This document shows, in pieces, positions 7,993-16,107 of a DNA stretch of 64,000 nt (positions are counted from its first letter, which is position 1; the number at the start of each line of letters is the position of its first letter). The position numbers and the translations under genes are program-made. Below the pieces are notes generated by a model. That model saw nothing but the letters and a program-made list of their open reading frames with translations, did no database searches and was not told the origin of the DNA. Source of the DNA: Saccharobesus litoralis (GTDB lineage: Bacteria > Pseudomonadota > Gammaproteobacteria > Enterobacterales > Alteromonadaceae); NCBI RefSeq assembly GCF_003063625.1, contig NZ_CP026604.1, positions 4,628,065 to 4,692,064 of the forward strand, given 5' to 3'.

Positions 7993-8019
7993 AAAAAATA
8001 CCCCGACAAGCGAGGTATT
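7993..8019 (-). terminator. Terminator of fabB
   Basis: Read on the minus strand, AATACCTCG pairs with CGGGGTATT around a short loop and is followed by seven T. It lies 30 bases after the fabB stop. Confidence 0.8.
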
Positions 8020-8049
8020 CTCAAAATTCTAATTATTGAATCAGACTAT

Positions 8050-9261
8050 TTAGCTTTGGTATTTTTTGAAGACTAAAGTGGCATTAGTCCCACCAAAACC
8101 GAAGCTGTTTGACATAACAGTGGTTAATTCAGCATCGCGTTTTTCAGTCACAATATCTAAGCCTTCGGCTTTTTCATCCAAAGTATCAATATTAATTGAT
8201 GGGGCAATAAAGCCGTTTTCAAGCATAAGTAAGCTGTAGATAGCTTCATGTACACCTGCCGCACCTAGTGCGTGACCTGTCATGGCTTTAGTTGCACTGA
8301 TTGCTGGTTTAGTATCAGCAAATACAGTTTGGATAGCTTCTAATTCTTTAACATCACCGACAGGCGTTGAAGTACCGTGCGTATTGACGTAATCGATTGA
8401 ATCAACGTTTTCCATGGCTTGTTGCATACAACGGATAGCACCTTCACCACTAGGTGCAACCATGTCGTAACCGTCTGATGTTGCACCATAACCTACGATC
8501 TCGCCGTAGATTTTCGCGCCACGCGCTAACGCGTGTTCTAACTCTTCAACAACAACGATACCGCCGCCGCCAGAGATAACAAAACCATCACGATCTGCAT
8601 CGTAGGTACGTGATGCTTTTTCAGGCGTTTCGTTATACTTAGTTGATAATGCACCCATGGCATCAAACATCATGGTCAATGTGTAGTGCAGCTCTTCACC
8701 GCCACCAGCAAAAACAACGTCTTGTTTGCCTAATTGAATTTGTTCCCAAGCATGACCAATACAGTGTGCTGAAGTTGCACACGCTGAACTGATTGAATAG
8801 TTAACACCTTTAATTTTGAACGGTGTCGCCAAACAAGCAGAAGCGGTAGAAGACATAGTACGTGGAACCATATATGGACCAATACGCTTTACACCTTTCT
8901 CGCGAAGAATACGCTCAGCATCAATTTGATTTTCTGATGAAGCACCACCAGAACCGACAACTAAACCAGTACGCGGATTAGACACTTGCTCAGGCGTTAA
9001 GCCTGAATCTGCAATAGCTTGCTCCATAGAGATATAAGCGTAAGCAGCTGCATCACCCATAAAACGAATTTGCTTACGATCAATATGCTCTTTGGTATCG
9101 ATTTTTAAATCGCCCCAAACTTGGCTACGTAAGCCTGCTTCAACAAATTGATCCGACTTGGTGATACCAGAGCGACCCGCTTCCAATGAAGCTTTAACTT
9201 CTTCAGCATTGTTACCAATACTTGAAACGATACCTAAGCCGGTGATAACAGCTCTTTTCAT
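8050..9261 (-). CDS. fabB: 3-oxoacyl-ACP synthase I
   Basis: This is a 403-residue beta-ketoacyl-ACP synthase I of type II fatty acid synthesis. It elongates acyl-ACP and is essential for unsaturated fatty acids. The catalytic triad is visible: Cys161 in [10 protein letters not shown], His295 in [11 protein letters not shown] and His330 in [10 protein letters not shown]. The length and the [13 protein letters not shown]-terminus fit KAS I. It is divergent from mnmC, the same arrangement as in E. coli. The 319-base divergent region holds a FabR-like operator (9475-9492), which suggests control by fatty-acid saturation. Confidence 0.97.
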   Translation of the reverse strand: MKRAVITGLGIVSSIGNNAEEVKASLEAGRSGITKSDQFVEAGLRSQVWGDLKIDTKEHIDRKQIRFMGDAAAYAYISMEQAIADSGLTPEQVSNPRTGLVVGSGGASSENQIDAERILREKGVKRIGPYMVPRTMSSTASACLATPFKIKGVNYSISSACATSAHCIGHAWEQIQLGKQDVVFAGGGEELHYTLTMMFDAMGALSTKYNETPEKASRTYDADRDGFVISGGGGIVVVEELEHALARGAKIYGEIVGYGATSDGYDMVAPSGEGAIRCMQQAMENVDSIDYVNTHGTSTPVGDVKELEAIQTVFADTKPAISATKAMTGHALGAAGVHEAIYSLLMLENGFIAPSINIDTLDEKAEGLDIVTEKRDAELTTVMSNSFGFGGTNATLVFKKYQS

Positions 9262-9474
9262 TTATATCCTCACAGAATTTTTATTTTGATAAAGAGCTAA
9301 ATAACTCGGATCCAGCTCGTTCTAATTTAATTGGCGCATATTATGAGTTAAGCAAACACATAAAACAATAAAGCTGATCACCTCATCGCTACTGGTATAA
9401 GCAGTTACTGCATTTTTTTTAATTAAGATCAGACATTTAGCACATATTTTAAGCTTTTATTTTTTTTATATTTC

Positions 9475-9492
9475 AGCTTACAAGTGTTCACT
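9475..9492 (-). promoter_or_regulatory. FabR-like operator upstream of fabB
   Basis: AGCTTACAAGTGTTCACT at 9475-9492 agrees with the palindromic FabR pattern AGCGTACAAGTGTACGCT at about 15 of 18 positions. It lies in the fabB/mnmC divergent region, about 215 bases before the fabB start. FabR represses fabA and fabB in response to unsaturated acyl chains. A weaker FadR-like match (GATCAGAC, 9427-9434) lies nearby. The assignment comes from pattern memory, not from a matrix scan. Confidence 0.5.
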
Positions 9493-9580
9493 TATTTAAA
9501 TTTTATAACAAAACAAGCTTGGTCAAAGCCTAGGTTTTCCTTAAAATAACCAGCCTTTATTTCATGTTTGAGACATTCAG

Positions 9581-11593
9581 TTGAGCCAATCCATCCAAGC
9601 CGCCGATATTCACTTTAATGAATCAGGTACCCCTATTTCTAATCAGTTTGATGATATTTATTATTCGCGTGAAGATGGCTTAACTGAATCCTATTACGTG
9701 TTTCAACAGGGTAATCAATTACAAACGCGATGGTTGGCTTTTGAGCAAGAGCAGTTTGTGATTGCCGAAACCGGTTTTGGTACAGGGTTAAACTTTTTGG
9801 CGGTATGCCAATCATTCCACGAGTTTCGACAGCAAAACCCAGAACATACGTTAAAACGCCTACACTTTATTAGCTTTGAAAAATTCCCGCTAACCCAAGC
9901 CGCGTTAGCTGAATCTCTAAGCCAATGGTCAACGGTTAAGCCATGGGCAGTGCAATTACTGGCTAACTACCCTTCTCTCATTCAAGGGGTACACAGACTA
10001 CAGATAGATACGGCGATCAGCTTAGATTTATGGTTTGGCGATGTACTCGATTCAACACCACAAATAAATGATCGCGGCATCGGGGTTGTCGACGCTTGGT
10101 TTTTAGATGGTTTTGCACCAAGCAAAAACCCAGATATGTGGAGTGACGAGCTATTTTATCAAATTGCTCGCTTAACCAAACAATCTGGCAGCTTTGCGAC
10201 ATTTACCGCCGCCGGTTTTGTGCGGCGCGGCTTAATGCAACAGGGTTTTAACGCGTATAAGTTACCTGGGTTTGGCCGCAAACGTGAAATGGTTGCCGGT
10301 GTTATGCAACAAAAACCAAATTTAGCGCTAAACCGCAGCCAGTTATTATTTCCAACACCAGCGGCACATACCAACAGGCAACCTGACGAAAAACAAGTGG
10401 CTATCATAGGCGGTGGCATTTCCGCCATTAGTAGTGCCTATGCGTTAGCGCAACGTGGTTATCAGGTCAGCATTTATACCCAAAGTCATTTAGCAGATGC
10501 AGCTTCAGGCAATCATCAAGGCGCTGTTTATCCCTTAGTTCAATTGCAACACAATCCACTTTCAGAATTACATATTAAAGCCTTTGAATTTAGCCAACGT
10601 CATTATTCCCATATGCAAACCACACTTGATTTTGGTTTTGCGACTTGTGGCGTATTACAATTGGCCTTTAATGCCGACCGACAACGGCGCTTACAGCAAT
10701 TAGTTGATGAACAAAACTGGCCAGAAACCCTAGTCCACGCTGTATCGACTGAGCAAGCTAATGACATAGCCGGTATCAATATCAACAGCCCTGCTTGGTA
10801 TTACCCTAACGGCGCTTGGCTTAATCCTGTTTCTTATATCAAGGCGCTAGCCGAACAACTCGTTGCCAAGCAACAACTGGTGTTGCACGAAAATACCCAA
10901 GTCACCACATTACAGCAAGAAAACAACCATTGGCAGCTAACTCTAAATAATGGCCATACCGTTGACGCTAACATAGTGATTTTAGCCTGTGGCCATGCCA
11001 TTCAAGACTTTGAACAGGCACAAGGGGTTGAGGTTCACCCAGTACGTGGTCAAGTTACCGAGCTTGCCAGCCACAGCGAATTAGCTAAATTAAAAAGTGT
11101 TATCTGCCATAAAGGCTATTTAACGCCAGCTTTTAGCCAGAAACATTGTGCGGGGGCAAGTTTTATTAAAGACAATGACAGTATTGCTGTCAGCCAACAA
11201 GAAGACGAAGCCAATCTAGCCCAACAAAGCCAATTTTTAGCCCAGTCAGGCATTGAGTTTACGCCAGAGCATATTGTAAATCAGCGAGCATCGATCCGTA
11301 CTTGCACGCAAGATCATATTCCTGTTGTCGGCGCTTTGTTTGATCAAAAAACATTAGCCGCCAGTCACCATGATTTATGGAAAGGCCAAAAAGTAACATT
11401 GCCAGCCAATACTTACGATAATTTATATTGCTTAACCGGTTTAGCATCACGTGGCTTAAGTACAGCGCCTTTTTTAGCGGAATATTTGGCCAGTATGATC
11501 AACCAAGAAGTATTGCCCGTCGCGCAAAATATTAGTGACGCATTAAACCCAAATCGCTTTGTGGTGAAGAAATTAATTCGCCGCGAGATCTAG
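9581..11593 (+). CDS. mnmC: Bifunctional tRNA mnm5s2U biosynthesis protein MnmC
   Basis: This is a 670-residue two-domain tRNA-modifying enzyme. The N-terminal methyltransferase (about 1-240) carries the SAM motif ETGFGTGLNFL and WFLDGFAPSKNPDMW. The C-terminal FAD-dependent oxidase (about 270-650) has the dinucleotide motif AIIGGGISAISSAYAL. Together they convert cmnm5(s2)U34 to nm5 and then mnm5(s2)U34 in wobble positions. The start is a TTG. The only nearby upstream ATG (9563) runs into a TGA that overlaps this TTG, and family members begin at the matching residue. It is divergent from fabB. Confidence 0.95.
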   Translation: MSQSIQAADIHFNESGTPISNQFDDIYYSREDGLTESYYVFQQGNQLQTRWLAFEQEQFVIAETGFGTGLNFLAVCQSFHEFRQQNPEHTLKRLHFISFEKFPLTQAALAESLSQWSTVKPWAVQLLANYPSLIQGVHRLQIDTAISLDLWFGDVLDSTPQINDRGIGVVDAWFLDGFAPSKNPDMWSDELFYQIARLTKQSGSFATFTAAGFVRRGLMQQGFNAYKLPGFGRKREMVAGVMQQKPNLALNRSQLLFPTPAAHTNRQPDEKQVAIIGGGISAISSAYALAQRGYQVSIYTQSHLADAASGNHQGAVYPLVQLQHNPLSELHIKAFEFSQRHYSHMQTTLDFGFATCGVLQLAFNADRQRRLQQLVDEQNWPETLVHAVSTEQANDIAGININSPAWYYPNGAWLNPVSYIKALAEQLVAKQQLVLHENTQVTTLQQENNHWQLTLNNGHTVDANIVILACGHAIQDFEQAQGVEVHPVRGQVTELASHSELAKLKSVICHKGYLTPAFSQKHCAGASFIKDNDSIAVSQQEDEANLAQQSQFLAQSGIEFTPEHIVNQRASIRTCTQDHIPVVGALFDQKTLAASHHDLWKGQKVTLPANTYDNLYCLTGLASRGLSTAPFLAEYLASMINQEVLPVAQNISDALNPNRFVVKKLIRREI

Positions 11594-11701
11594 TGTCGAA
11601 GAGTTGGTTTTATCGCTGCATTTACGGAATTAAAAATTGAGCGGTTCTGAAAAACTGAGTTCTTTTGGAATATTATAAGATATTTAAATGAGGGGCCTGG
11701 C

Positions 11702-11740
11702 AATCGGCAGGTTCCGAAGAACCGAGGGGGTGCCGATTTT
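11702..11740. other. Nested perfect hairpins after mnmC
   Basis: AATCGGCA (11702-11709) pairs perfectly with TGCCGATT (11731-11738). Between them GGTTC (11710-11714) pairs with GAACC (11719-11723) around CGAA. A short T run follows. It may be a terminator for mnmC or a structured RNA element. The rest of 11594-11795 holds no recognisable gene. Confidence 0.5.
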
Positions 11741-11795
11741 CAGGAGATATTCGTTGCTGTAAACTTTTAAAACTTGGTGTTTCGAGGGGTTGAAA

Positions 11796-11966
11796 CTATC
11801 TAATGCGATTAATGTCGTTAAACTGATAAATTGCTTTTAATTCTTCAACGTTTTTGTCTAACGATTTAAGAATACCAATCACAGATTCTAATGCGACATC
11901 TTCTGTAGGGGGCATGTCAGGCGCCTTGAAATCCGTGCCGTCTAGCTGAATCGGTTTGTCAAACAT
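11796..11966 (-). CDS. Small hypothetical protein, 56 residues
   Basis: An ATG at 11964-11966 opens a 56-codon frame that ends with TAG at 11796-11798. A good ribosome-binding site (GGAG, seven bases before the ATG) supports it. The product begins MFDKPIQLDGTDFKAP and ends in a short amphipathic segment, VIGILKSLDKNVEELKAIY, likely helical. It has no membrane segment or signal. I do not recognise a family. It lies alone between mnmC and the TauE/SafE gene. Confidence 0.55.
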   Translation of the reverse strand: MFDKPIQLDGTDFKAPDMPPTEDVALESVIGILKSLDKNVEELKAIYQFNDINRIR

Positions 11967-12088
11967 TGTTGCTCTCCGCTACCCCAGTTAAGTTACTTTA
12001 TGTATCGGAGAGCGATACAAATGCTTTAGCTAAAAATTAAACTTTTTTAATTTATTTTTAAAATTAACGGCCTGTTTTGATTACTTTG

Positions 12089-12847
12089 TTAGTTAAATGC
12101 TTTAATAAACAAACCTATACCAGACAAAATTGTCATGGTTTCAAAACTGCGTTTTACCAAAATGTTGCCTTTTGCTAAAGCCAAATAAGCACCCAAATAG
12201 CCACCAATGAAAGAACCGGCCAATAAAACCAATAACCATTCCCACTTAACTTGATGAATAATAGCCAAGGTAATAGCACCGGCTCCATTCCATAACACGC
12301 CAACCATCACTAAAGTGTATGATACCGCTCTGGTGTAACTCATACCAAACCAGCCAATTAACCACATGGTGACAAATAACCCAGTGCCCGATGTAAGCGA
12401 TCCATTAAGTACACCAATAACGAATAAACCTAAGGCACCAAGTAAATAACCGCGTAAATCCAAATTACGCATATTCTCTTTCATACCCAAATCGGGTTTA
12501 AGAATGGAATATATGCCCAAACCTATCGTCAAAATGCCCAACGACACCATGGCGATTTTTTCAGGAATTTGCAGAATAACATTGGCACCTAAAACCACGC
12601 CAGGTAACGCACCGGCGATCATAATGGTAACGAGTTGCCATCGGTAGCCACCATTTTTTAGATGTTTGATTGATGCGCCTAAGCCTAAAGCCACAGACGC
12701 AATTTTGTGGGTTGCTAGCGCAATACCAAAAGGTAACCCAAGAAAAATTAATGCTGGTAATTGCAATAAGCCAGCGCCACCGCCAGCTAATGACGATAAC
12801 GTATTGGCAATTAAACTAATAAAAAATAGCAGGATTTGTTCGAACAT
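12089..12847 (-). CDS. TauE/SafE (TSUP) family permease
   Basis: This is a 252-residue integral inner-membrane protein with about seven or eight spans and the two repeated TSUP signature regions: LAGGGAGLLQLPALIFLGLP near residue 20 and GVLNGSLTSGTGLFVTMWLI in the second half. Members export or import sulfite, sulfoacetate or other organic anions; the substrate here is unknown. I chose the ATG giving MFEQILLFF because the longer upstream frame adds 43 non-homologous residues. The gene is divergent from smrA. Confidence 0.88.
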   Translation of the reverse strand: MFEQILLFFISLIANTLSSLAGGGAGLLQLPALIFLGLPFGIALATHKIASVALGLGASIKHLKNGGYRWQLVTIMIAGALPGVVLGANVILQIPEKIAMVSLGILTIGLGIYSILKPDLGMKENMRNLDLRGYLLGALGLFVIGVLNGSLTSGTGLFVTMWLIGWFGMSYTRAVSYTLVMVGVLWNGAGAITLAIIHQVKWEWLLVLLAGSFIGGYLGAYLALAKGNILVKRSFETMTILSGIGLFIKAFN

Positions 12848-12975
12848 ACTGTCCTTGCCCAACGGCGTATTAGGGTAATGCAGCGCATTATACGGCGGAT
12901 CAGGCTTACCGGCATTGAATTTACAACATAAAAGCCTTATTAATAACACATTATAGGTTTTTGCATGGGTCAACA

Positions 12976-13554
12976 ATGAAAGACGAACTTGATTTATTTA
13001 TGCAGGAAATGGCCGATGTAAAGCCAATATCGCAAGAAAAGTCTGTCGCTAAAGTTAAAGACAAACCTTCGCTAGCCCAACTGGCACGTAGAGAAGCCGC
13101 CGAACAAGAATTATTGGACGATCCTAACAACCTATCTACGGAATATGTCGAGCCTGTCGATCCCTATGATGTACTGGCCTATAAAAAAGATGGCGTACAA
13201 GAAGGAGTATTTAAAAAACTGCGTTTAGGCCAATATCAAATCGAAACCAATCTTAATCTGCACCATCACTCTGTTAAAGAAGCTCGGCGCGAAATTTTTA
13301 ACTTTGTTCAAGACTGCTACAAACGTAACATACGTACGATCAATCTCGTGCATGGCATAGGTAAAGACAGTAAACCTTATCCGGCTATTTTAAAAAGCCA
13401 TATCAACAAATGGTTGCAAGAATTGGATTGTGTATTGGCTTTTCACAGTGCAATTAAAGCCCATGGTGGCTACGGCGCAACCTATGTGTTATTGAAAAAA
13501 AGTGAAGAGAAAAAGCGTGAAAACCGCGAACGCCACGCACGGCGGTTAGCTTAA
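12976..13554 (+). CDS. smrA: Smr-domain nuclease, SmrA type
   Basis: This is a 192-residue soluble protein. The N-terminal part (ELDLFMQEMADVKPI) and the block GVQEGVFKKLRLGQYQ match E. coli SmrA (YdaL). The Smr domain spans about 95-180, with INLVHGIGK as the conserved HGxGK and AHGGYGATYVLL at its end. The C-terminal basic tail ends HARRLA, as in SmrA. Smr domains nick or cleave nucleic acids. SmrB acts in ribosome rescue, while the role of SmrA is less clear. The ATG at 12976 is preferred to a TTG 15 bases upstream. It is a single-gene unit. Confidence 0.88.
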   Translation: MKDELDLFMQEMADVKPISQEKSVAKVKDKPSLAQLARREAAEQELLDDPNNLSTEYVEPVDPYDVLAYKKDGVQEGVFKKLRLGQYQIETNLNLHHHSVKEARREIFNFVQDCYKRNIRTINLVHGIGKDSKPYPAILKSHINKWLQELDCVLAFHSAIKAHGGYGATYVLLKKSEEKKRENRERHARRLA

Positions 13555-13569
13555 AGCAAAAATGTTCAA

Positions 13570-13592
13570 CTAGCCGAAATAATTTCGGCTAG
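13570..13592. repeat. 'CTAGCCGAAAT' palindrome
   Basis: CTAGCCGAAAT (13570-13580) and ATTTCGGCTAG (13582-13592) form a perfect 11-bp inverted repeat 15 bases after smrA. A related GCCGAA/TTCGGC palindrome lies at 25392-25408. It may also act as a weak terminator. Confidence 0.6.
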
Positions 13593-13594
13593 CA

Positions 13595-13672
13595 ACCCTA
13601 CGCCCTACATACTACGTCATACACACCCTAAGCCATACTCACTGCGACATACCCACTACGACAATAAAGAGT
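13595..13672. repeat. Degenerate C/A-rich tandem repeat
   Basis: The stretch contains repeated units around CATAC, ACTACG and CGACATAC (for example CATACTACGTCATAC and GCGACATACCCACTACGAC) and has almost no open frame. It lies between smrA and the promoter of the SDR gene. Confidence 0.4.
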
Positions 13673-13733
13673 TAAATATGATCTAGCACTTTTGTCATTG
13701 ATTTACCCGACTATTCAAATTGTTAACAATCAG

Positions 13734-13768
13734 TATACTTTTTAGCAACTCAACTCTCTTGCTAAAAA
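13734..13768 (+). promoter_or_regulatory. -10 box and inverted repeat before the SDR gene
   Basis: TATACT (13734-13739) is a good -10 hexamer, but the -35 is poor. It runs into TTTTTAGCA (13739-13747), which is repeated in inverse as TGCTAAAAA (13760-13768). The nine-bp arms lie where transcription would begin, 18 bases before the ATG, and could bind a regulator. Confidence 0.4.
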
Positions 13769-13786
13769 CGGGTAAATAAAAACATC

Positions 13787-14602
13787 ATGCTAAAAAATCA
13801 ATTAATAAAACTCTGCTTCTTACTGCTGTGCTTTAATTCTTCGGTGGCATGCAGTGCGGTTACGACACAATCCAGTACACAAGCCAATACACAGTCAACT
13901 AGCCAGTCAAAAGGCACTGTGCTGATTACGGGTGCTAACCGTGGCTTAGGTTTAGCCTTATCTCGCCATTTCATTGCCGACGGTTACAAAGTCATTGGTA
14001 CGGCCCGTAAACCTCACAAAGCCACAGACCTGAAAGCGGCTGGCGCACAAGTTGTGCAATTGGATGTAACAGATGATGAGTCCATTGCCGCCATGGCAAA
14101 AACCTTACAAGGTGTAGCCATTGATATTGTTGTGAATAACGCAGGTTATGTTAACGACTATACGCGAGGCATTGAATCATTTAAAAAATCCACACGAGAA
14201 GAGTATTTAAGAACCTACAACATTAATACAGTCGGCCCCGTTTTAGTCGCCAAAGCACTCTACCCTAACCTATTACTGTCTAAAGCCAGTGTTAAAAAAT
14301 TAGTTAATACCTCTTCACAAGGCGGCATTGTCGACCGTAAAGGTACTCATGCCATTTATGCCTACGACACTTCAAAAACCGCTTTAAACAAACTAACCAA
14401 TGAGCTCGCTAAAGACTTAAAAGCCGACAATATTACGGTTATCTCACTCGCACCAGGTTGGAACAAAACCAGAACAGGTGGTGAAGGTGCCCGCCTTGAA
14501 CCAGAAGTGTCGATGGCGCAAGCTAAAAAAGTGATTGAAAGCCTGACTATTGAAAATACCGGCACCTTTGTCACTTATTCCGGCCGTTCGGTTAAGTGGT
14601 AA
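13787..14602 (+). CDS. Exported short-chain dehydrogenase/reductase
   Basis: This is a 271-residue classical SDR with a signal-like N-terminus, a hydrophobic stretch of about 20 residues followed by SSVACSA and a Ser/Thr/Gln-rich linker. The SDR core has the cofactor motif TGANRGLG, NNAG, and the active-site Tyr-Lys pair in YDTSK. The core resembles cytosolic NADP-type SDRs close to the C-factor/carbonyl-reductase group. Export of a cofactor-dependent SDR is unusual; the peptide could instead be a membrane anchor. The next gene starts within about five bases, so they are probably co-transcribed. The substrate is unknown. Confidence 0.8.
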   Translation: MLKNQLIKLCFLLLCFNSSVACSAVTTQSSTQANTQSTSQSKGTVLITGANRGLGLALSRHFIADGYKVIGTARKPHKATDLKAAGAQVVQLDVTDDESIAAMAKTLQGVAIDIVVNNAGYVNDYTRGIESFKKSTREEYLRTYNINTVGPVLVAKALYPNLLLSKASVKKLVNTSSQGGIVDRKGTHAIYAYDTSKTALNKLTNELAKDLKADNITVISLAPGWNKTRTGGEGARLEPEVSMAQAKKVIESLTIENTGTFVTYSGRSVKW

Positions 14603-14607
14603 GCCTT

Positions 14608-15948
14608 ATGTCAAATTCAACAACTAACAAGCAAACATCGCACAATAATTTTTTCTGTCGCTTAACTCAAATTGAGCCAGAAGAAATTAAAGCCGCACTG
14701 CTGGCATTTTTATTCATCTTTTTATTAATGACCTCTTACATGATTTTAAAACCGGTAAGAGATGCCTTGCCCAGTGACTGGGGCGACGTAAGCCGTGCCG
14801 TGCAATGGACGTACACCTTTATTTTTGCCACGCTCGCGGTGATGATCTACAACTATTTTTCATCTCATATTTCGGTGCGTAAACTCGTCCCTCGGGTATT
14901 TTTCGCATTTGCCATCAGCTTCATGGCGATTTACGCCGCGTTTAAACTGGGGGTAGATGTATCGTTACTCGGTAAAGTGTTCTACGTGTGGACCAGTGTC
15001 TTTAGCTTGTTTCATATCTCGGTTTTTTGGAGTTTTATTTCGCAACATTATTCCAAATCACAAAGCAAACGCGTGTTCAGTTTTATTAATACTGGCGCCA
15101 GTGCTGGCGCAATTTTAGGACCACTGATCGTGATTGTATTAGCTGAAGCAATTAGCATAGAAAATGCCTTGCTAGTCACCAGCAGCATTTTGTTGATCAG
15201 CTTACCTATTATTGCCTTACTGAATAAACACTTTGATGCCGCAGAACAACGTATTACCGATAGCGAACCGCTACAAACCAATCCGTTTTCTGGCTTAAGT
15301 CAGTTACTGTCGCACAAGAAACTGATGGGGATCGCTAGTTTTATCTTTTTACTGACTGGTGTTAGCGCGTTTTTCTACACCACGCAAAGTGATGTGTTAG
15401 CCGAATTTAGCCGTGCAGAGCGTAAACAAATGCTCGGCGGTTTAGAGTTGATCACCAATACCCTGACTATTCTGATTGGCTTGTTTGTATCTAACCGCAT
15501 TTTTCAAAAGCTAGGAATATCTTTTAGCTTATCTTTTGTGCCCTTCGCCATTGCGGGACTAATGCTATTACTCAGCGCCAATCCGGTTGTGTTGTTTGTA
15601 TTGATTTTAGTGGTGTTACGTCGTGCAGGTAACTACGCCATTGTGCGACCAGCCAGAGAAGTCTTATTTACTGGAGTCGACCGCGAAGCCCGCTTTAAAA
15701 CCAAACCCATTATCGATATCGCAGTTTACCGTGGCGGCGATGTGTTCTGGATCTGGACAATTGCCTTTATTGGCGACGGCTATCTTGGTTTTAGCATGGC
15801 CGAAAAAATTATTGCTGGCGCGGTTGTCGCCATTCTTTGGGGGCTAACTGGCATGTTTATCGGCAGAAAGCACGACAACGCAGAGCAGCAAGAGGCATCC
15901 GAGCAAGCGGCCAGTGCCGAACTCAAGCCTTGTAAATCAACAAGTTAA
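14608..15948 (+). CDS. NTP/NDP-exchange-like (Tlc/Npt, MFS-type) transporter
   Basis: This is a 446-residue inner-membrane protein with about 12 predicted spans. The opening region MTSYMILKPVRDALPSDWG is characteristic of the bacterial relatives of ATP:ADP translocases, as are the later segments VLRRAGNYAIVRPAREVLFT and RFKTKPIIDIAVYRGGD. True nucleotide exchange is known for intracellular bacteria. In free-living marine bacteria these proteins have unknown substrates and are often listed as MFS. The ATG lies six bases after the SDR stop; an in-frame GTG at 14596 is an alternative start. The C-terminal 30 residues are polar and cytoplasmic. Confidence 0.8.
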   Translation: MSNSTTNKQTSHNNFFCRLTQIEPEEIKAALLAFLFIFLLMTSYMILKPVRDALPSDWGDVSRAVQWTYTFIFATLAVMIYNYFSSHISVRKLVPRVFFAFAISFMAIYAAFKLGVDVSLLGKVFYVWTSVFSLFHISVFWSFISQHYSKSQSKRVFSFINTGASAGAILGPLIVIVLAEAISIENALLVTSSILLISLPIIALLNKHFDAAEQRITDSEPLQTNPFSGLSQLLSHKKLMGIASFIFLLTGVSAFFYTTQSDVLAEFSRAERKQMLGGLELITNTLTILIGLFVSNRIFQKLGISFSLSFVPFAIAGLMLLLSANPVVLFVLILVVLRRAGNYAIVRPAREVLFTGVDREARFKTKPIIDIAVYRGGDVFWIWTIAFIGDGYLGFSMAEKIIAGAVVAILWGLTGMFIGRKHDNAEQQEASEQAASAELKPCKSTS

Positions 15949-15954
15949 ACCACC

Positions 15955-16083
15955 TATAGTCAAAGCGATCAGGTTTTAGGGGAAGCCGTCAAGCTTCGAA
16001 TCCCCATGAGCATATGCTCTATTATGTGATTGGGGTGAGTAAGCGCAGACAATGAACCATAAGACCTGAGCGAGAAGACTATA
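15955..16083 (+). mobile_element. MITE-like element, copy B (subfamily 1)
   Basis: This 129-bp copy starts TATAGTCAAAGCGATC and ends GAGAAGACTATA, with TA at both ends as expected for a TA target duplication. It is nearly identical to copy A; GCAGAC instead of GCTGAC is one difference. It begins seven bases after the transporter stop and ends 25 bases before the next start codon, so the promoter of that gene must lie in or before the element. Confidence 0.88.
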
Positions 16084-16107
16084 TTACTCATTATTCGGGA
16101 CAATAAT

